Source: Bacteroidota bacterium (GTDB lineage Bacteria; Bacteroidota; Bacteroidia; Bacteroidales; Dysgonomonadaceae). From it: a stretch of DNA of 64,000 bases. The DNA is taken from NCBI GenBank assembly GCA_023399295.1, contig JAEWQF010000009.1:1-64000 (forward strand), in the 5' to 3' direction. Made by a program: the position numbers and the translations under genes. Positions within the stretch are counted from its first letter, which is position 1. Each line of letters begins with the position of its first letter. This document shows, piece after piece, positions 35,012-43,281 of this stretch. The notes beneath the pieces are model-generated. The model ran no database searches. It worked only from the letters and a program-made list of their open reading frames with translations, and was not told the DNA's origin.

Positions 35012-35860
35012 ATGCAGAGCAAGCAATCGATCCCGTTCATTCTCTCGTTCATCCTTATGAATGCAGCAGTGCTGCTGATGAACTCCTGCCGCGACATCCG
35101 TTTCGATACGATTGTCGTGAGTGAGCAGATTCCGCTGCTGTTGGAGAACGACACCACCCTGCCCCACGCCGAAATGAACCTCACCTTCACCTATCCGGTC
35201 AGGTTCCGTGATGAAGCTTCCTTGACCCGCCTGCAACAGATCTTCACCGGTACCTTCTTTGGTGATGTCGGCTACGATGCCCTCTCGCCTCAGGAAGCAG
35301 TGTCACTCTTCACCGATGCCTATCGTGACCGGTATCGTGCCCTCTCCAACAACTACTACGAAGAGAAGGCGATGATGGAAGGTAAGATGCCTTCCTGGTA
35401 CTGGTATACGCTGGATATCCGCAACGAACTGCTTCATCTGGGTGATTCACTGATGAGCTACAGTGTCTCATACAGTGACTACGAGGGAGGTGCACACGGC
35501 TCACACCGGATCACCTACACCAACATTGACCTGAACCGGCTCAATACGATCTCCGAGGAGGATCTGTTCCTGCCGGGATATTATCGTCCTCTCTCCGAGA
35601 TGATCGTGGCCCAACTGATGGAGGACTATGGGGTGGCTGATGCCGATTCACTCCTGATGAAAGGGTTCTTCACCATTGAGGAGATTGTGCCCAACAACAA
35701 CTTCTGGCTGAGCGAAAACGCCATTCACTATGCCTACAACCAATATGAGATTGCCCCGTACGCCATGGGAGTGATTGAAGTTACAATCCCATACGACGAG
35801 CTGGCTGCAATCCTATTGCCGGGAGGAGTCATCGCCCGCTACTTCACCGCACATCAATAA
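35012..35860 (+). CDS. DUF3298 (RsiV-like) lipoprotein
   Basis: A 282-residue lipoprotein: the signal peptide ends in LLMNSC, with Cys about 25 as the lipid site. A DUF4163-like N-terminal part is followed by a DUF3298 domain, visible as SVSYSDYEGGAHGSHRITYTNIDL and FTIEEIVPNNNFWLSENAIHYAYNQYEIAPYA. The same domain pair occurs in the lysozyme-sensing anti-sigma factor RsiV and in peptidoglycan deacetylase PdaC. There is no anti-sigma domain and no sigma factor gene nearby, so a sensing or inhibitor role is not supported. A paralogue is at 57940-58854. A strong terminator follows. Confidence 0.82.
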   Translation: MQSKQSIPFILSFILMNAAVLLMNSCRDIRFDTIVVSEQIPLLLENDTTLPHAEMNLTFTYPVRFRDEASLTRLQQIFTGTFFGDVGYDALSPQEAVSLFTDAYRDRYRALSNNYYEEKAMMEGKMPSWYWYTLDIRNELLHLGDSLMSYSVSYSDYEGGAHGSHRITYTNIDLNRLNTISEEDLFLPGYYRPLSEMIVAQLMEDYGVADADSLLMKGFFTIEEIVPNNNFWLSENAIHYAYNQYEIAPYAMGVIEVTIPYDELAAILLPGGVIARYFTAHQ

Positions 35861-35897
35861 AGGAGACCCACAGGCCTCCCTTCACAAATAAAAAAAG

Positions 35898-35923
35898 ATC
35901 AGCCGCTATTCGTAGCGGCTGAT
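35898..35923. terminator. Bidirectional terminator with UUCG-type loop
   Basis: ATCAGCCGCTA and TAGCGGCTGAT form an 11-bp perfect stem closed by TTCG, with T-rich sequence on the right (TTGTTTTT) and A-rich on the left (AAAAAAAG). It serves both the DUF3298 gene and the convergent YceI gene. Confidence 0.9.
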
Positions 35924-35929
35924 TTGTTT

Positions 35930-36505
35930 TTACAGGATTACTTTCTTGAACTCAAGGTAGAGTGTGATGATCACCTCTTTGCCTATTCCTGCGCCATCCG
36001 GATCATATGCTACGTTGTAATCGAGACGGTTGATGCTGCTCTTGGCAATGAAGCCAGCCGTCTCAGCACCATTCTCTCCCTTTACCACACCGCCGTAGGT
36101 GACGTCGAAAGTGGCATCCCTGGTTACCTCCTTGATCTGCAACTTGCCATGCAACTTGTATTTCTTCTCATCCACTTTCTCAATGCGGGTACTCTCGAAA
36201 GTCATCGCGGGATAGTTCTCCACATCGAAGAAGTCGGCACTGCGCAAATGTCCATCACGCATTGGCACGCTGGTATTGATGCTGTTTACATCCACGTTGA
36301 AGAAGACCTTTGCTTCTTCCATCTGATCGAGACTGCCGGTGATGCCGCCGTCGAACTTCTCGAATTTGCCGTTCACGAAGGTGATGCCGCTGTGCTTCAC
36401 CTTGAAGTTCACGGAGGTGTGTGCCGGGTCTACCTTGTACTGCGACTGTGCGGTAAGAGCAAATGCGGCCATGATTGTTATCAATAACAAAAATCCTTTT
36501 TTCAT
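35930..36505 (-). CDS. YceI family protein
   Basis: A 191-residue exported protein with a Sec signal peptide (MKKGFLLLITIMAAFALTAQSQ). YceI lipocalin-like features are YKVDPAHTSVNFKVKHSGITFVNGKF, GSLDQMEEAKVFFNVDVNSINT and RDGHLRSADFFDVENYPAMTFES. Family members carry isoprenoids or other lipids in the periplasm. Monocistronic; no promoter matched well. Confidence 0.92.
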   Translation of the reverse strand: MKKGFLLLITIMAAFALTAQSQYKVDPAHTSVNFKVKHSGITFVNGKFEKFDGGITGSLDQMEEAKVFFNVDVNSINTSVPMRDGHLRSADFFDVENYPAMTFESTRIEKVDEKKYKLHGKLQIKEVTRDATFDVTYGGVVKGENGAETAGFIAKSSINRLDYNVAYDPDGAGIGKEVIITLYLEFKKVIL

Positions 36506-36610
36506 ATTTTGGGTTGTTTTTATGATTCATCCACTGTAACATTCCGCGGAAGAGATTTGTTCAACCTATCGTTTTCCTTTTAGTGATCAATATAATTGAT
36601 GAAAAAGGAG

Positions 36611-36618
36611 TATCTTTG
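36611..36618 (+). promoter_or_regulatory. -7 promoter element for sufB
   Basis: TATCTTTG fits TAnnTTTG. It leaves a leader of about 95 bases before the sufB ATG, longer than most here, in which I see no known riboswitch. Confidence 0.55.
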
Positions 36619-36718
36619 TACAACAAAAGCGGTCATCCGGTTGTTACTAAAGGTCGGGTGACATCCACACCCAATCGATTCATACCGGTCGCAACGACCC
36701 GATAATTTCACAAGAACT

Positions 36719-38173
36719 ATGCAACAAGAACTGGATCAGGATCAGATATTAAACGAATTAACAACACAAGAATATAAATTTGGGTTCACCACCGATGTGG
36801 AGACCGAAGTGATTGAGAAGGGACTCAGCGAAGAGGTGATACGGTTGATCTCATCGAAGAAAGAGGAACCGGAATGGCTCCTGGAGTTCCGGTTGAAGGC
36901 CTACCGCCACTGGCTGACAATGGAACAGCCGGAGTGGGCTCACCTGAAGATACCGCGCATCGATTTCCAGGAGATCATCTACTATGCCGATCCCACCAAA
37001 CGCAAGACACCACAGAGCCTCGACGAGGTGGACCCCGAATTGCTCAAGACCTTTGAGAGACTCGGCATTCCACTCAATGAACAGAAGCAGCTGACAGGTG
37101 TGGCAGTGGATGCGGTGATGGACAGCGTCTCGGTGAAGACCACCTTCAAGGAGGTGCTCGCCGAAAAAGGGATCATCTTCAGCTCCTTCAGTGAAGCAGT
37201 GAAACATCATCCCGACCTGGTGCGTAAGTACCTGGCTACGGTGGTGCCCTACAAGGACAACTACTATGCCGCACTCAACTCAGCAGTCTTCAGCGACGGC
37301 TCTTTCGTCTACATCCCAAAGGGAGTGCGCTGTCCGATGGAGCTCTCCACCTATTTCCGCATCAACACCGCCAATACAGGTCAGTTCGAACGGACACTGA
37401 TCGTGGCGGACGATGACTCCTATGTGAGCTACCTGGAGGGTTGTACCGCGCCGATGCGTGATGAGAACCAGCTGCATGCCGCCATCGTAGAGATCGTAGC
37501 CCTGGAAAATGCGGAGGTGAAGTACTCCACCGTGCAGAACTGGTACCCCGGCGACAAGCACGGCAAGGGAGGGGTCTATAACTTTGTGACAAAACGGGGG
37601 ATCTGCAAGGGCAACCACTCCAAAATATCATGGACACAGGTGGAGACCGGGTCGGCCATCACCTGGAAATACCCCTCCTGTATCCTTGCCGGTGACTACT
37701 CGGTGGGTGAGTTTTACTCTGTGGCGGTGACGAACAACTTCCAGCAGGCCGATACAGGCACCAAGATGATTCACCTGGGCAAGAACACCCGAAGCCGCAT
37801 TGTCTCCAAAGGTATTTCAGCAGGCAGCAGCCAGAACAGTTACCGGGGACTGGTGAAGGTGAGCAAGAAAGCTGACAACGCACGCAACCACTCACAGTGC
37901 GACAGCCTGTTGCTGACCGACCACTGTGGTGCACATACCTTCCCCTATACCGATATCCAGAATCCTTCGGCCATCCTCGAGCATGAGGCAACAACTTCCA
38001 AGATCAGTGAGGACCAGATCTTCTACTGCAACCAGCGTGGTCTGGGAGAAGAGGAAGCGATTGGGCTGATCGTGAATGGTTATGTGAAAGAGGTTGTCAA
38101 CAAGCTTCCGATGGAGTTTGCCGTGGAAGCACAAAAACTCCTCCAGATCAGCCTCGAGGGAAGCGTGGGATAA
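36719..38173 (+). CDS. sufB: Fe-S cluster assembly protein SufB
   Basis: Scaffold subunit of the SufBCD complex that builds iron-sulfur clusters. 484 residues, normal length. Signature parts are EKGIIFSSFSEAVKHHPDLV, FSDGSFVYIPKGVRCPMELSTYFRIN, LIVADDDSYVSYLEGCTAPM, the long beta-helix and the C-terminal ALEHEA-like ILEHEATTSKISEDQIFYCNQRGLGEEEAIGLIVNGY. Unusually for this family, sufC, sufD and sufS do not follow; the next gene is the convergent ung, 31 bases away. Confidence 0.96.
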   Translation: MQQELDQDQILNELTTQEYKFGFTTDVETEVIEKGLSEEVIRLISSKKEEPEWLLEFRLKAYRHWLTMEQPEWAHLKIPRIDFQEIIYYADPTKRKTPQSLDEVDPELLKTFERLGIPLNEQKQLTGVAVDAVMDSVSVKTTFKEVLAEKGIIFSSFSEAVKHHPDLVRKYLATVVPYKDNYYAALNSAVFSDGSFVYIPKGVRCPMELSTYFRINTANTGQFERTLIVADDDSYVSYLEGCTAPMRDENQLHAAIVEIVALENAEVKYSTVQNWYPGDKHGKGGVYNFVTKRGICKGNHSKISWTQVETGSAITWKYPSCILAGDYSVGEFYSVAVTNNFQQADTGTKMIHLGKNTRSRIVSKGISAGSSQNSYRGLVKVSKKADNARNHSQCDSLLLTDHCGAHTFPYTDIQNPSAILEHEATTSKISEDQIFYCNQRGLGEEEAIGLIVNGYVKEVVNKLPMEFAVEAQKLLQISLEGSVG

Positions 38174-38203
38174 GATTCACGCACCACGATCGGCAAGAAG
38201 GGC

Positions 38204-38866
38204 TCACCAGGCTACAGGTTGTTCACCATGGGCAGTGAGATAAGCATTTGCTTTACTGAAATGACTGTTTCCAAAGAATCCACGGTGGGCAGAAAGTGGC
38301 GAAGGGTGTGGAGACTTTAAAACGAGATGCCTATTCGCATCTATTCCCTCCCCTTTTTGCTGTGCATAGGCACCCCATAGTAAAAATACAAGGTGGTTTC
38401 TCTCCATTGCCAAATGCTTGATCACCGCATCGGTAAATTGCTCCCATCCTTTTCTCTGGTGTGATCCAGCCCTGTCAGCCTGAACGGTGAGGGTCGCATT
38501 GAGCAGGAGGACCCCCTGTGCAGCCCACTTCTCCAAATTTCCTGATGCGGCAGGTGGTTTGCCCAGATCATTGTGCAGCTCCTTGTAGATATTTTGCAGT
38601 GAGGGTGGAATTGCAACACCATCAGGAACCGAAAAACAGAGACCATGGGCCTGGCCCGGCTGGTGATAGGGATCCTGACCCACGATCACCACCTTCACCT
38701 TGTGGAACGGACAGCTGTTGAACGCGTTGAAGATCATCTTCGCCGGCGGATAGACCCCAGTGGTTCGGTATGCCTCCCGCACAAAGCGGGTCAGTGCTTC
38801 AAAATAAGGCATAGCAAAATCATCCTGCAACACCTTTTTCCAACTCTCTTCAATTTTCACATCCAT
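38204..38866 (-). CDS. ung: Uracil-DNA glycosylase
   Basis: Removes uracil from DNA as the first step of base excision repair. 220 residues of family 1: the water-activating loop VIVGQDPYHQPGQAHGLCFSV with catalytic Asp, NIYKELHNDLG, LLNATLTVQADRAGSHQRKGWEQFTDAVI and the closing HPSPLSAHRGFFG with the catalytic His. Convergent with sufB. Confidence 0.97.
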   Translation of the reverse strand: MDVKIEESWKKVLQDDFAMPYFEALTRFVREAYRTTGVYPPAKMIFNAFNSCPFHKVKVVIVGQDPYHQPGQAHGLCFSVPDGVAIPPSLQNIYKELHNDLGKPPAASGNLEKWAAQGVLLLNATLTVQADRAGSHQRKGWEQFTDAVIKHLAMERNHLVFLLWGAYAQQKGEGIDANRHLVLKSPHPSPLSAHRGFFGNSHFSKANAYLTAHGEQPVAW

Positions 38867-38921
38867 GACGCATGATTTAAGAGATGCGAAAATACAAAAA
38901 CCTTTTCAGCTATTAAAAGAA

Positions 38922-38948
38922 AAATCACTCTCCATTGGAAAGTGATTT
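38922..38948 (-). terminator. Terminator after asnA
   Basis: AAATCACT (38922-38929) and AGTGATTT (38941-38948) form an 8-bp stem; read on the minus strand it ends in a T-rich run (TTTTTCTTTTAA). The asnA stop is 26 bases upstream. Confidence 0.75.
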
Positions 38949-38973
38949 CTGAACTTGCTCGTTGGGTGAAACA

Positions 38974-40011
38974 TCAGATGAGAAACACCCCCTGTTCTTT
39001 TGCCTCCTCACGCATCTCACGGGGCCAGAGGCTTGCCTGTATCTCACCGATGTGGGCCTTGCGCAGGTAGTACATGCAGAGGCGCGACTGTCCGATGCCA
39101 CCGCCGATGGAGAGCGGCAACTCGTTGTTCATCAGTCGCCGATGAAAGTAAAGCGAGAGACGATCCTCCTTGCCGCGGACTTTGAGCTGGTAAGCCAGTG
39201 CTGTGGCATCAACCCGTATCCCCATGGAGGAGAGCTCAACCGATTTTTCCAGTACCGGGTTCCAGACAAGCAGATCGCCATTCAAACCGGGGTGACCATG
39301 CTCCCCAATGGTGCTCCAGTCGTCGTAATCAGGTGCACGCCCGTCGTGAGGCTCACTGTTGCTCAGGGGTGCACCGATCCCGATGATGAAGACCGCGCCA
39401 GATTCATGTGTGATGGCATCCTCCCGTTGCTTGGCATCCAACGAGGGATAGCGTTGCAGCAGCTCTTCGGCATGGATAAAGGTGATCTCGGATGGCAGTT
39501 GTGGGATGATGGCGGGAAAAAGCTCGTATACGAGGTACTCGGTACGCAGCATGGCAGCATAGATTCTTCTTACAATGTTCTTGAGGAATGCCACATTGCG
39601 TTCCTTTTCACCGATCACCAACTCCCAATCCCACTGATCCACGTAAAGTGAATGCAGGTTGTCCAGTTCTTCATCGGCCCGGATGGCATTCATGTCGGTG
39701 TAGATGCCAAACCCCTCTTCGATCTGGTAGTCAGCCAGTGTCAACCGTTTCCATTTAGCCAGCGAATGGACGATCTCGGCATGCTTGTCGTTCATGTCTT
39801 TGATGGGGAAACGCACCGGTCGCTCAATGCCGTTCAGATCATCGTTGATACCGGTACCGCTTTCCACGAACAGCGGGGCTGTCACCCTTCGCAATCGCAG
39901 TTCCGACGAGAGATTAACCTGGAAGAAATCCTTGATGTTCTTGATTCCCAGCTCAGTCTGTTTGAGATTCAACAGCGGCCTGTAGCCGTTGGGAATGTGT
40001 AATTTTGACAT
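38974..40011 (-). CDS. asnA: Aspartate--ammonia ligase (asparagine synthetase A)
   Basis: Makes asparagine from aspartate, ammonia and ATP; structurally a relative of class II aspartyl-tRNA synthetases. 345 residues. Visible motifs: FFQVNLSSELRLRRVTAPLFVESGTGINDDLNG, ERPVRFPIKD, GIYTDMNAIRADEE, DGRAPDYDDW and the C-terminal GGGIGQSRLCMYYLRKAHIGE. Monocistronic with a near-ideal promoter (40045-40075) and a terminator. Confidence 0.96.
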   Translation of the reverse strand: MSKLHIPNGYRPLLNLKQTELGIKNIKDFFQVNLSSELRLRRVTAPLFVESGTGINDDLNGIERPVRFPIKDMNDKHAEIVHSLAKWKRLTLADYQIEEGFGIYTDMNAIRADEELDNLHSLYVDQWDWELVIGEKERNVAFLKNIVRRIYAAMLRTEYLVYELFPAIIPQLPSEITFIHAEELLQRYPSLDAKQREDAITHESGAVFIIGIGAPLSNSEPHDGRAPDYDDWSTIGEHGHPGLNGDLLVWNPVLEKSVELSSMGIRVDATALAYQLKVRGKEDRLSLYFHRRLMNNELPLSIGGGIGQSRLCMYYLRKAHIGEIQASLWPREMREEAKEQGVFLI

Positions 40012-40044
40012 GCAGTCTATCAGTTATGAATCAATTTGAATCGA

Positions 40045-40075
40045 CAAAGATAGCACAAACATTCATTTTGTCAAA
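40045..40075 (-). promoter_or_regulatory. Full -33/-7 promoter for asnA
   Basis: On the minus strand TTTG (40075-40072), a 19-base spacer and TATCTTTG (40052-40045) match the Bacteroidetes consensus closely; the ATG is 33 bases on. Confidence 0.7.
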
Positions 40076-40168
40076 ATAAATCGGCAATAAAAGAACAATT
40101 TGATATAATACGGCAAAAACATCAATCAGATGTGGAAATAAAGGACTGATTTGTTGTCATTTTCATCA

Positions 40169-41083
40169 TTAGGCAGTTTCCATGGCACCCACCAGTTCGT
40201 TCACCGAAGCGATGTGGTGGCGCAACAGGTACTCCTCAATGCCATCTACAATCTTTACGGATGCAGCTGGATCGATGAAGTTCCAGGTACCCACCTGGAT
40301 GGCAGTGGCTCCAGCCAGGATGAACTCGATGGCATCCTGCCAGTTGCAGATGCCTCCCATACCGATCACCGGAATGGAGACCGCATGATAGACCTGCCAG
40401 ACCATTCGCAGTGCGATGGGTTTGATACAGGGACCTGAGAGTCCCCCGGTCACGGTGGAGAGCTTCGGACGTCTGCTCTCCACATCGATGGCCATGCCCA
40501 GGAAGGTATTCACAAGGGATACCGCATCGGCACCTTCGGCTTCCACCGAGCGGGCGATCTCGGCAATGTCGGTCACGTTGGGTGACAGCTTGACAATCAG
40601 TGTACCGGGATAGACCTCGCGCACAGCCCTTGTCACTTTCGCTGCTGAGGCACAGGATGTTCCGAAAGCCATACCGCCCTCCTTCACGTTTGGACAGGAG
40701 ATGTTGAGTTCGATGGCGGGGATCTTATCCAAGCCGACAAGCTTCTGGGTGCAGGCCACGTAATCTTCCACGCTGGAGCCTGAAACATTGACGATCATGT
40801 GGGTGTCGTACTGTTTGATGACAGGGTAGATATGATCCACAAAATAATCAACCCCCTTGTTCTGGAGGCCCACCGCGTTGAGCATGCCCGAAGGTGTCTC
40901 CGCCATCCTGGGGTAGTCGTTCCCCTGTCGCGGCTCCAGGGTGGTCCCTTTCACGAAGATGCCACCAATTCGATCCAACTCCATGAAATCGGTATATTCG
41001 GTTCCGTAGCCGAAGGTACCGGATGCGGTCATCACCGGATTGCGCAACCGGATGCCGCCAATATTTACTTCTAGTCCAGCCAT
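40169..41083 (-). CDS. pyrD: Dihydroorotate dehydrogenase, catalytic subunit (class 1B)
   Basis: Oxidises dihydroorotate to orotate in pyrimidine synthesis, using FMN. 304 residues. Class 1 features: NIGGIRLRNPVMTASGTFGYG, a flavin loop GMLNAVGLQNKGV, AIELNISCPNVKEGG with the catalytic-base Cys region, and IPVIGMGGICNWQDAIEFILAGATAIQVGT. Its start overlaps the end of pyrK by 13 bases, and the pair form the NAD-dependent 1B enzyme. Confidence 0.95.
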   Translation of the reverse strand: MAGLEVNIGGIRLRNPVMTASGTFGYGTEYTDFMELDRIGGIFVKGTTLEPRQGNDYPRMAETPSGMLNAVGLQNKGVDYFVDHIYPVIKQYDTHMIVNVSGSSVEDYVACTQKLVGLDKIPAIELNISCPNVKEGGMAFGTSCASAAKVTRAVREVYPGTLIVKLSPNVTDIAEIARSVEAEGADAVSLVNTFLGMAIDVESRRPKLSTVTGGLSGPCIKPIALRMVWQVYHAVSIPVIGMGGICNWQDAIEFILAGATAIQVGTWNFIDPAASVKIVDGIEEYLLRHHIASVNELVGAMETA

Positions 41084-41853
41084 GTCAGTTCGCTTATGTT
41101 AAATACCGGCCCCTCGGTGCAGGCACAGAGGTTTCCCCTGGTAGTTTTTTCCACACAACAGAGGCAGGCACCAAATCCGCAAGCCATCAGGTTCTCAAGC
41201 GATGCCTCACAGCCGATTCCCCGCTCGTGCGCATAACGTGCTACCGCTACCATCATCGGTTTCGGACCGCAGGTGAAGATAAAGTCGTACGTTTTGCGTT
41301 GCAACAATGAGTGGTGGGTGACATAACCTCTTTCACCCAGTGAGCCATCCTCCGTGGTGCAATGGAGTGTTCCATACTGCCTGAAATCTGGCTGTTGCAG
41401 GATATTCTTTGCCGATGCTCCTCCCAGCAGGAAGTCACAGGCAATGCCTCTCTCATGGAGCTTCTTGCCCAGGAAAAGGAGGGGAGCGGTCCCCACACCA
41501 CCCCCCACCAGCAGATAGTTACCCGGTGTGGAAGGTATGGTGAAGCTGTTACCCAGCGGTAGAAGCATGTTGCATGTATCACCTGTTCTCAACCCGCAAA
41601 TCTTGCGGGTTCCTTCTCCCACAGCCTGTACCAGCAGCCATATCTCGTTCCGCACCGGATCGGTGTTGTTGATTGATATCGGTCTTCTCAGGAAGGTATG
41701 TGGTGCATTTTCAATCAGGATCTGCACAAACTGCCCCGGAAGCAACTCCGGCAGTTGTTGGTTGTCAGCAGGGGCAACCTTCAGGAGATGGTTCTGGTTG
41801 TTTAGCTGTTCATTTGAGCGAACGGTGAAATCGAGTTGTCTCATCGGAATCAT
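41071..41853 (-). CDS. pyrK: Dihydroorotate dehydrogenase electron-transfer subunit
   Basis: Passes electrons from orotate formation to NAD through FAD and a [2Fe-2S] cluster. About 260 residues: an FAD-binding barrel with FLRRPISINN, a nucleotide-binding segment NYLLVGGGVGTAPLLFLGKKL, and C-terminal cysteines in MACGFGACLCCVEKTTRGNLCACTEGPVF that match the cluster ligands. The promoter at 41868 makes the GTG at 41865 too early; ATG 41853 or 41844 is likelier. Confidence 0.93.
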   Translation of the reverse strand: MIPMRQLDFTVRSNEQLNNQNHLLKVAPADNQQLPELLPGQFVQILIENAPHTFLRRPISINNTDPVRNEIWLLVQAVGEGTRKICGLRTGDTCNMLLPLGNSFTIPSTPGNYLLVGGGVGTAPLLFLGKKLHERGIACDFLLGGASAKNILQQPDFRQYGTLHCTTEDGSLGERGYVTHHSLLQRKTYDFIFTCGPKPMMVAVARYAHERGIGCEASLENLMACGFGACLCCVEKTTRGNLCACTEGPVFNISELTWLD

Positions 41854-41867
41854 TGCTTTGTTCACAA

Positions 41868-41875
41868 CAAAAGTA
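41868..41875 (-). promoter_or_regulatory. -7 promoter element for pyrK-pyrD
   Basis: TACTTTTG on the minus strand fits TAnnTTTG, 14 bases before ATG 41853. Confidence 0.5.
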
Positions 41876-41954
41876 CATCATAAATTTCAGATAAGAGGCA
41901 TCGGTTTCAAAAAATGGGAAGAAGCCATTTGTCGGATGACAGATGTGTCAGCGT

Positions 41955-42410
41955 CTACTGGCGGGGTGGAACAAATGTTTCGAATGTGTTGTCATCGTAG
42001 TAGATGATTATCTGTGTGATTTTTTTGTCAACTGTCATCTTCGGTGTAACCTGCTTCATCTCAGCACTTTTATCCGCAATCGGAGGCAGTTTAAAGGATC
42101 TCTCCTGCGCATTATTGGCAGCTTCCACACTCCCGCCCTGTTCCCGCTCATCCTGGTGGAATAAATCTGGTTCTTTTACAATTGCATCGGGATCGATCCC
42201 TTCTTTGTAAATCGATCCGGTACCATTGAGCAGCCACTCCGGATTGAGATAGTCCATTTCACCCAGAATCTTCGTCACCACATCCAGACTCGGGTTGTTT
42301 CGTCCATTCAGTATGTGCGAGATGACTGCCCGGTTGATCTGTAGTCGGTCAGCAAACCGGGTGGGCGTCAGATGCTCTATTTCCATGATTTGTTTGATGC
42401 GATCTATCAT
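41955..42410 (-). CDS. XRE-family transcriptional regulator
   Basis: About 151 residues from MIDRIKQIM. An N-terminal Cro/CI-type helix-turn-helix reads TPTRFADRLQINRAVISHILNGRNNPSLDVVTKIL (about 13-47). A polar, probably disordered linker of about 60 residues follows, and the last 30 residues (KKITQIIIYYDDNTFETFVP) look like a short beta hairpin. No inducer domain is recognised. It lies downstream of a gene-poor AT-rich gap and upstream of pyrK, with its own promoter. Its targets are unknown. Confidence 0.85.
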   Translation of the reverse strand: MIDRIKQIMEIEHLTPTRFADRLQINRAVISHILNGRNNPSLDVVTKILGEMDYLNPEWLLNGTGSIYKEGIDPDAIVKEPDLFHQDEREQGGSVEAANNAQERSFKLPPIADKSAEMKQVTPKMTVDKKITQIIIYYDDNTFETFVPPRQ

Positions 42411-42463
42411 CACTTCTGGTTGTAGGGTTGAATGAATATTTATACACGGCTGCAGGCCATTCA

Positions 42464-42471
42464 CAAATGTA
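42464..42471 (-). promoter_or_regulatory. -7 promoter element for the XRE gene
   Basis: TACATTTG on the minus strand, with a TTTTTG about 22 bases further upstream, 54 bases before the ATG. Confidence 0.5.
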
Positions 42472-42809
42472 TGAATTTATTTTTACAAATGGTCAAAAAC
42501 AGACGATAGAATTGTAAGATACAAATATATACTGGAGTGAAACAAATGTACAGCAACACGTGGCCTGTGTTCAAAAATTAGCCGGAAATTGATTTATTGA
42601 AACTTTAGATATTTAATCTATATAATTGATTTAAAGATATTTGAATGGCATTAAAATGTAATATTTAACATGATTATCTGGATAATGCCGTCTCAATTCG
42701 AAAAGATCTCATTCTTTGCTTCTAATATCCATATCTATGGTATTGATACAATGCCTATCATCCTTTATGCATCCTACGAAATTGCTTTGTTAAATGAGAC
42801 AATATAGAA

Positions 42810-42944
42810 ATGTGTCATGATATGGGCCTGTTTGGTGTCGTTCGCGAAACAATTATAAATCGTGACGAGTCGCACATTTGTATCGGGGATCCCTCCCACA
42901 AATCCATCACTGAGATGAGTAAATATGGAAATGTGGTTGCATAG
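42810..42944 (+). CDS. Possible 44-residue small protein
   Basis: ATG-to-TAG frame in the gap, with residues such as VVRETIINRDESHICIGDPS and SITEMSKYGNVVA. The amino acid make-up resembles real coding sequence, but there is no recognised domain, no clear promoter and it may be the remnant of a larger gene. Weakly supported. Confidence 0.2.
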   Translation: MCHDMGLFGVVRETIINRDESHICIGDPSHKSITEMSKYGNVVA

Positions 42945-43170
42945 ATATCCGGGAAACGCACACCGGAGTAGTGTCACACCGCCTCATGCTGCTGTCGTAC
43001 CCTCACCAAACCACCCAAAAGCTGCAGAAGGGCTTCATTGGTGGCTACTATGCGGCAAGCATCTGTTTTATTTGCTCCTGCTTATTAAAAAAACGATGAT
43101 GGCATTGATATTCTGCCGGTTAAACCGATTATTTCCTGTTTCATTTTCAGGTCAGAAAAAATGAAGCATC

Positions 43171-43187
43171 TGCTGAACTGTTCAGCA
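43171..43187. repeat. Perfect 8-bp inverted repeat
   Basis: TGCTGAAC T GTTCAGCA, a 17-base near-palindrome with a single central base, 95 bases before the peroxidase start. No T-run follows, so it looks more like an operator or protein-binding site than a terminator. Confidence 0.45.
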
Positions 43188-43281
43188 GCACCATTTGTTT
43201 ATAGATCGACGATGATTGGGTGATGATTCGGCATTTCCCCCTCATGGTGCATCGGATTACAGAATTAATAAATAATTGCGC

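Larger units (their letters stand above)
42472..43281. other. Gene-poor AT-rich gap of about 0.8 kb
   Basis: This is the longest stretch without a convincing gene. Roughly the left half (to about 42800) is markedly AT-rich, with a TAGATATTTAATCTA inverted repeat near 42606; the right half has ordinary composition. Two reading frames of 67-79 codons on opposite strands overlap each other and show no family features. A 44-codon forward frame at 42810-42944 (MCHDMGLFGVVRETIINRDE onward) has a plausible composition. The right end holds the palindrome at 43171-43187. It could be a decayed gene or a long regulatory region; I see no transposase remnant. Confidence 0.5.

Noticed and set aside
42774..42977. 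67-codon minus frame in the AT-rich gap
   Set aside because: No family features, and it overlaps opposite-strand frames of equal quality; treated as non-coding.
42925..43164. 79-codon plus frame in the same gap
   Set aside because: It has a hydrophobic end but a scrambled His/Pro-rich start, no promoter and no conserved look.
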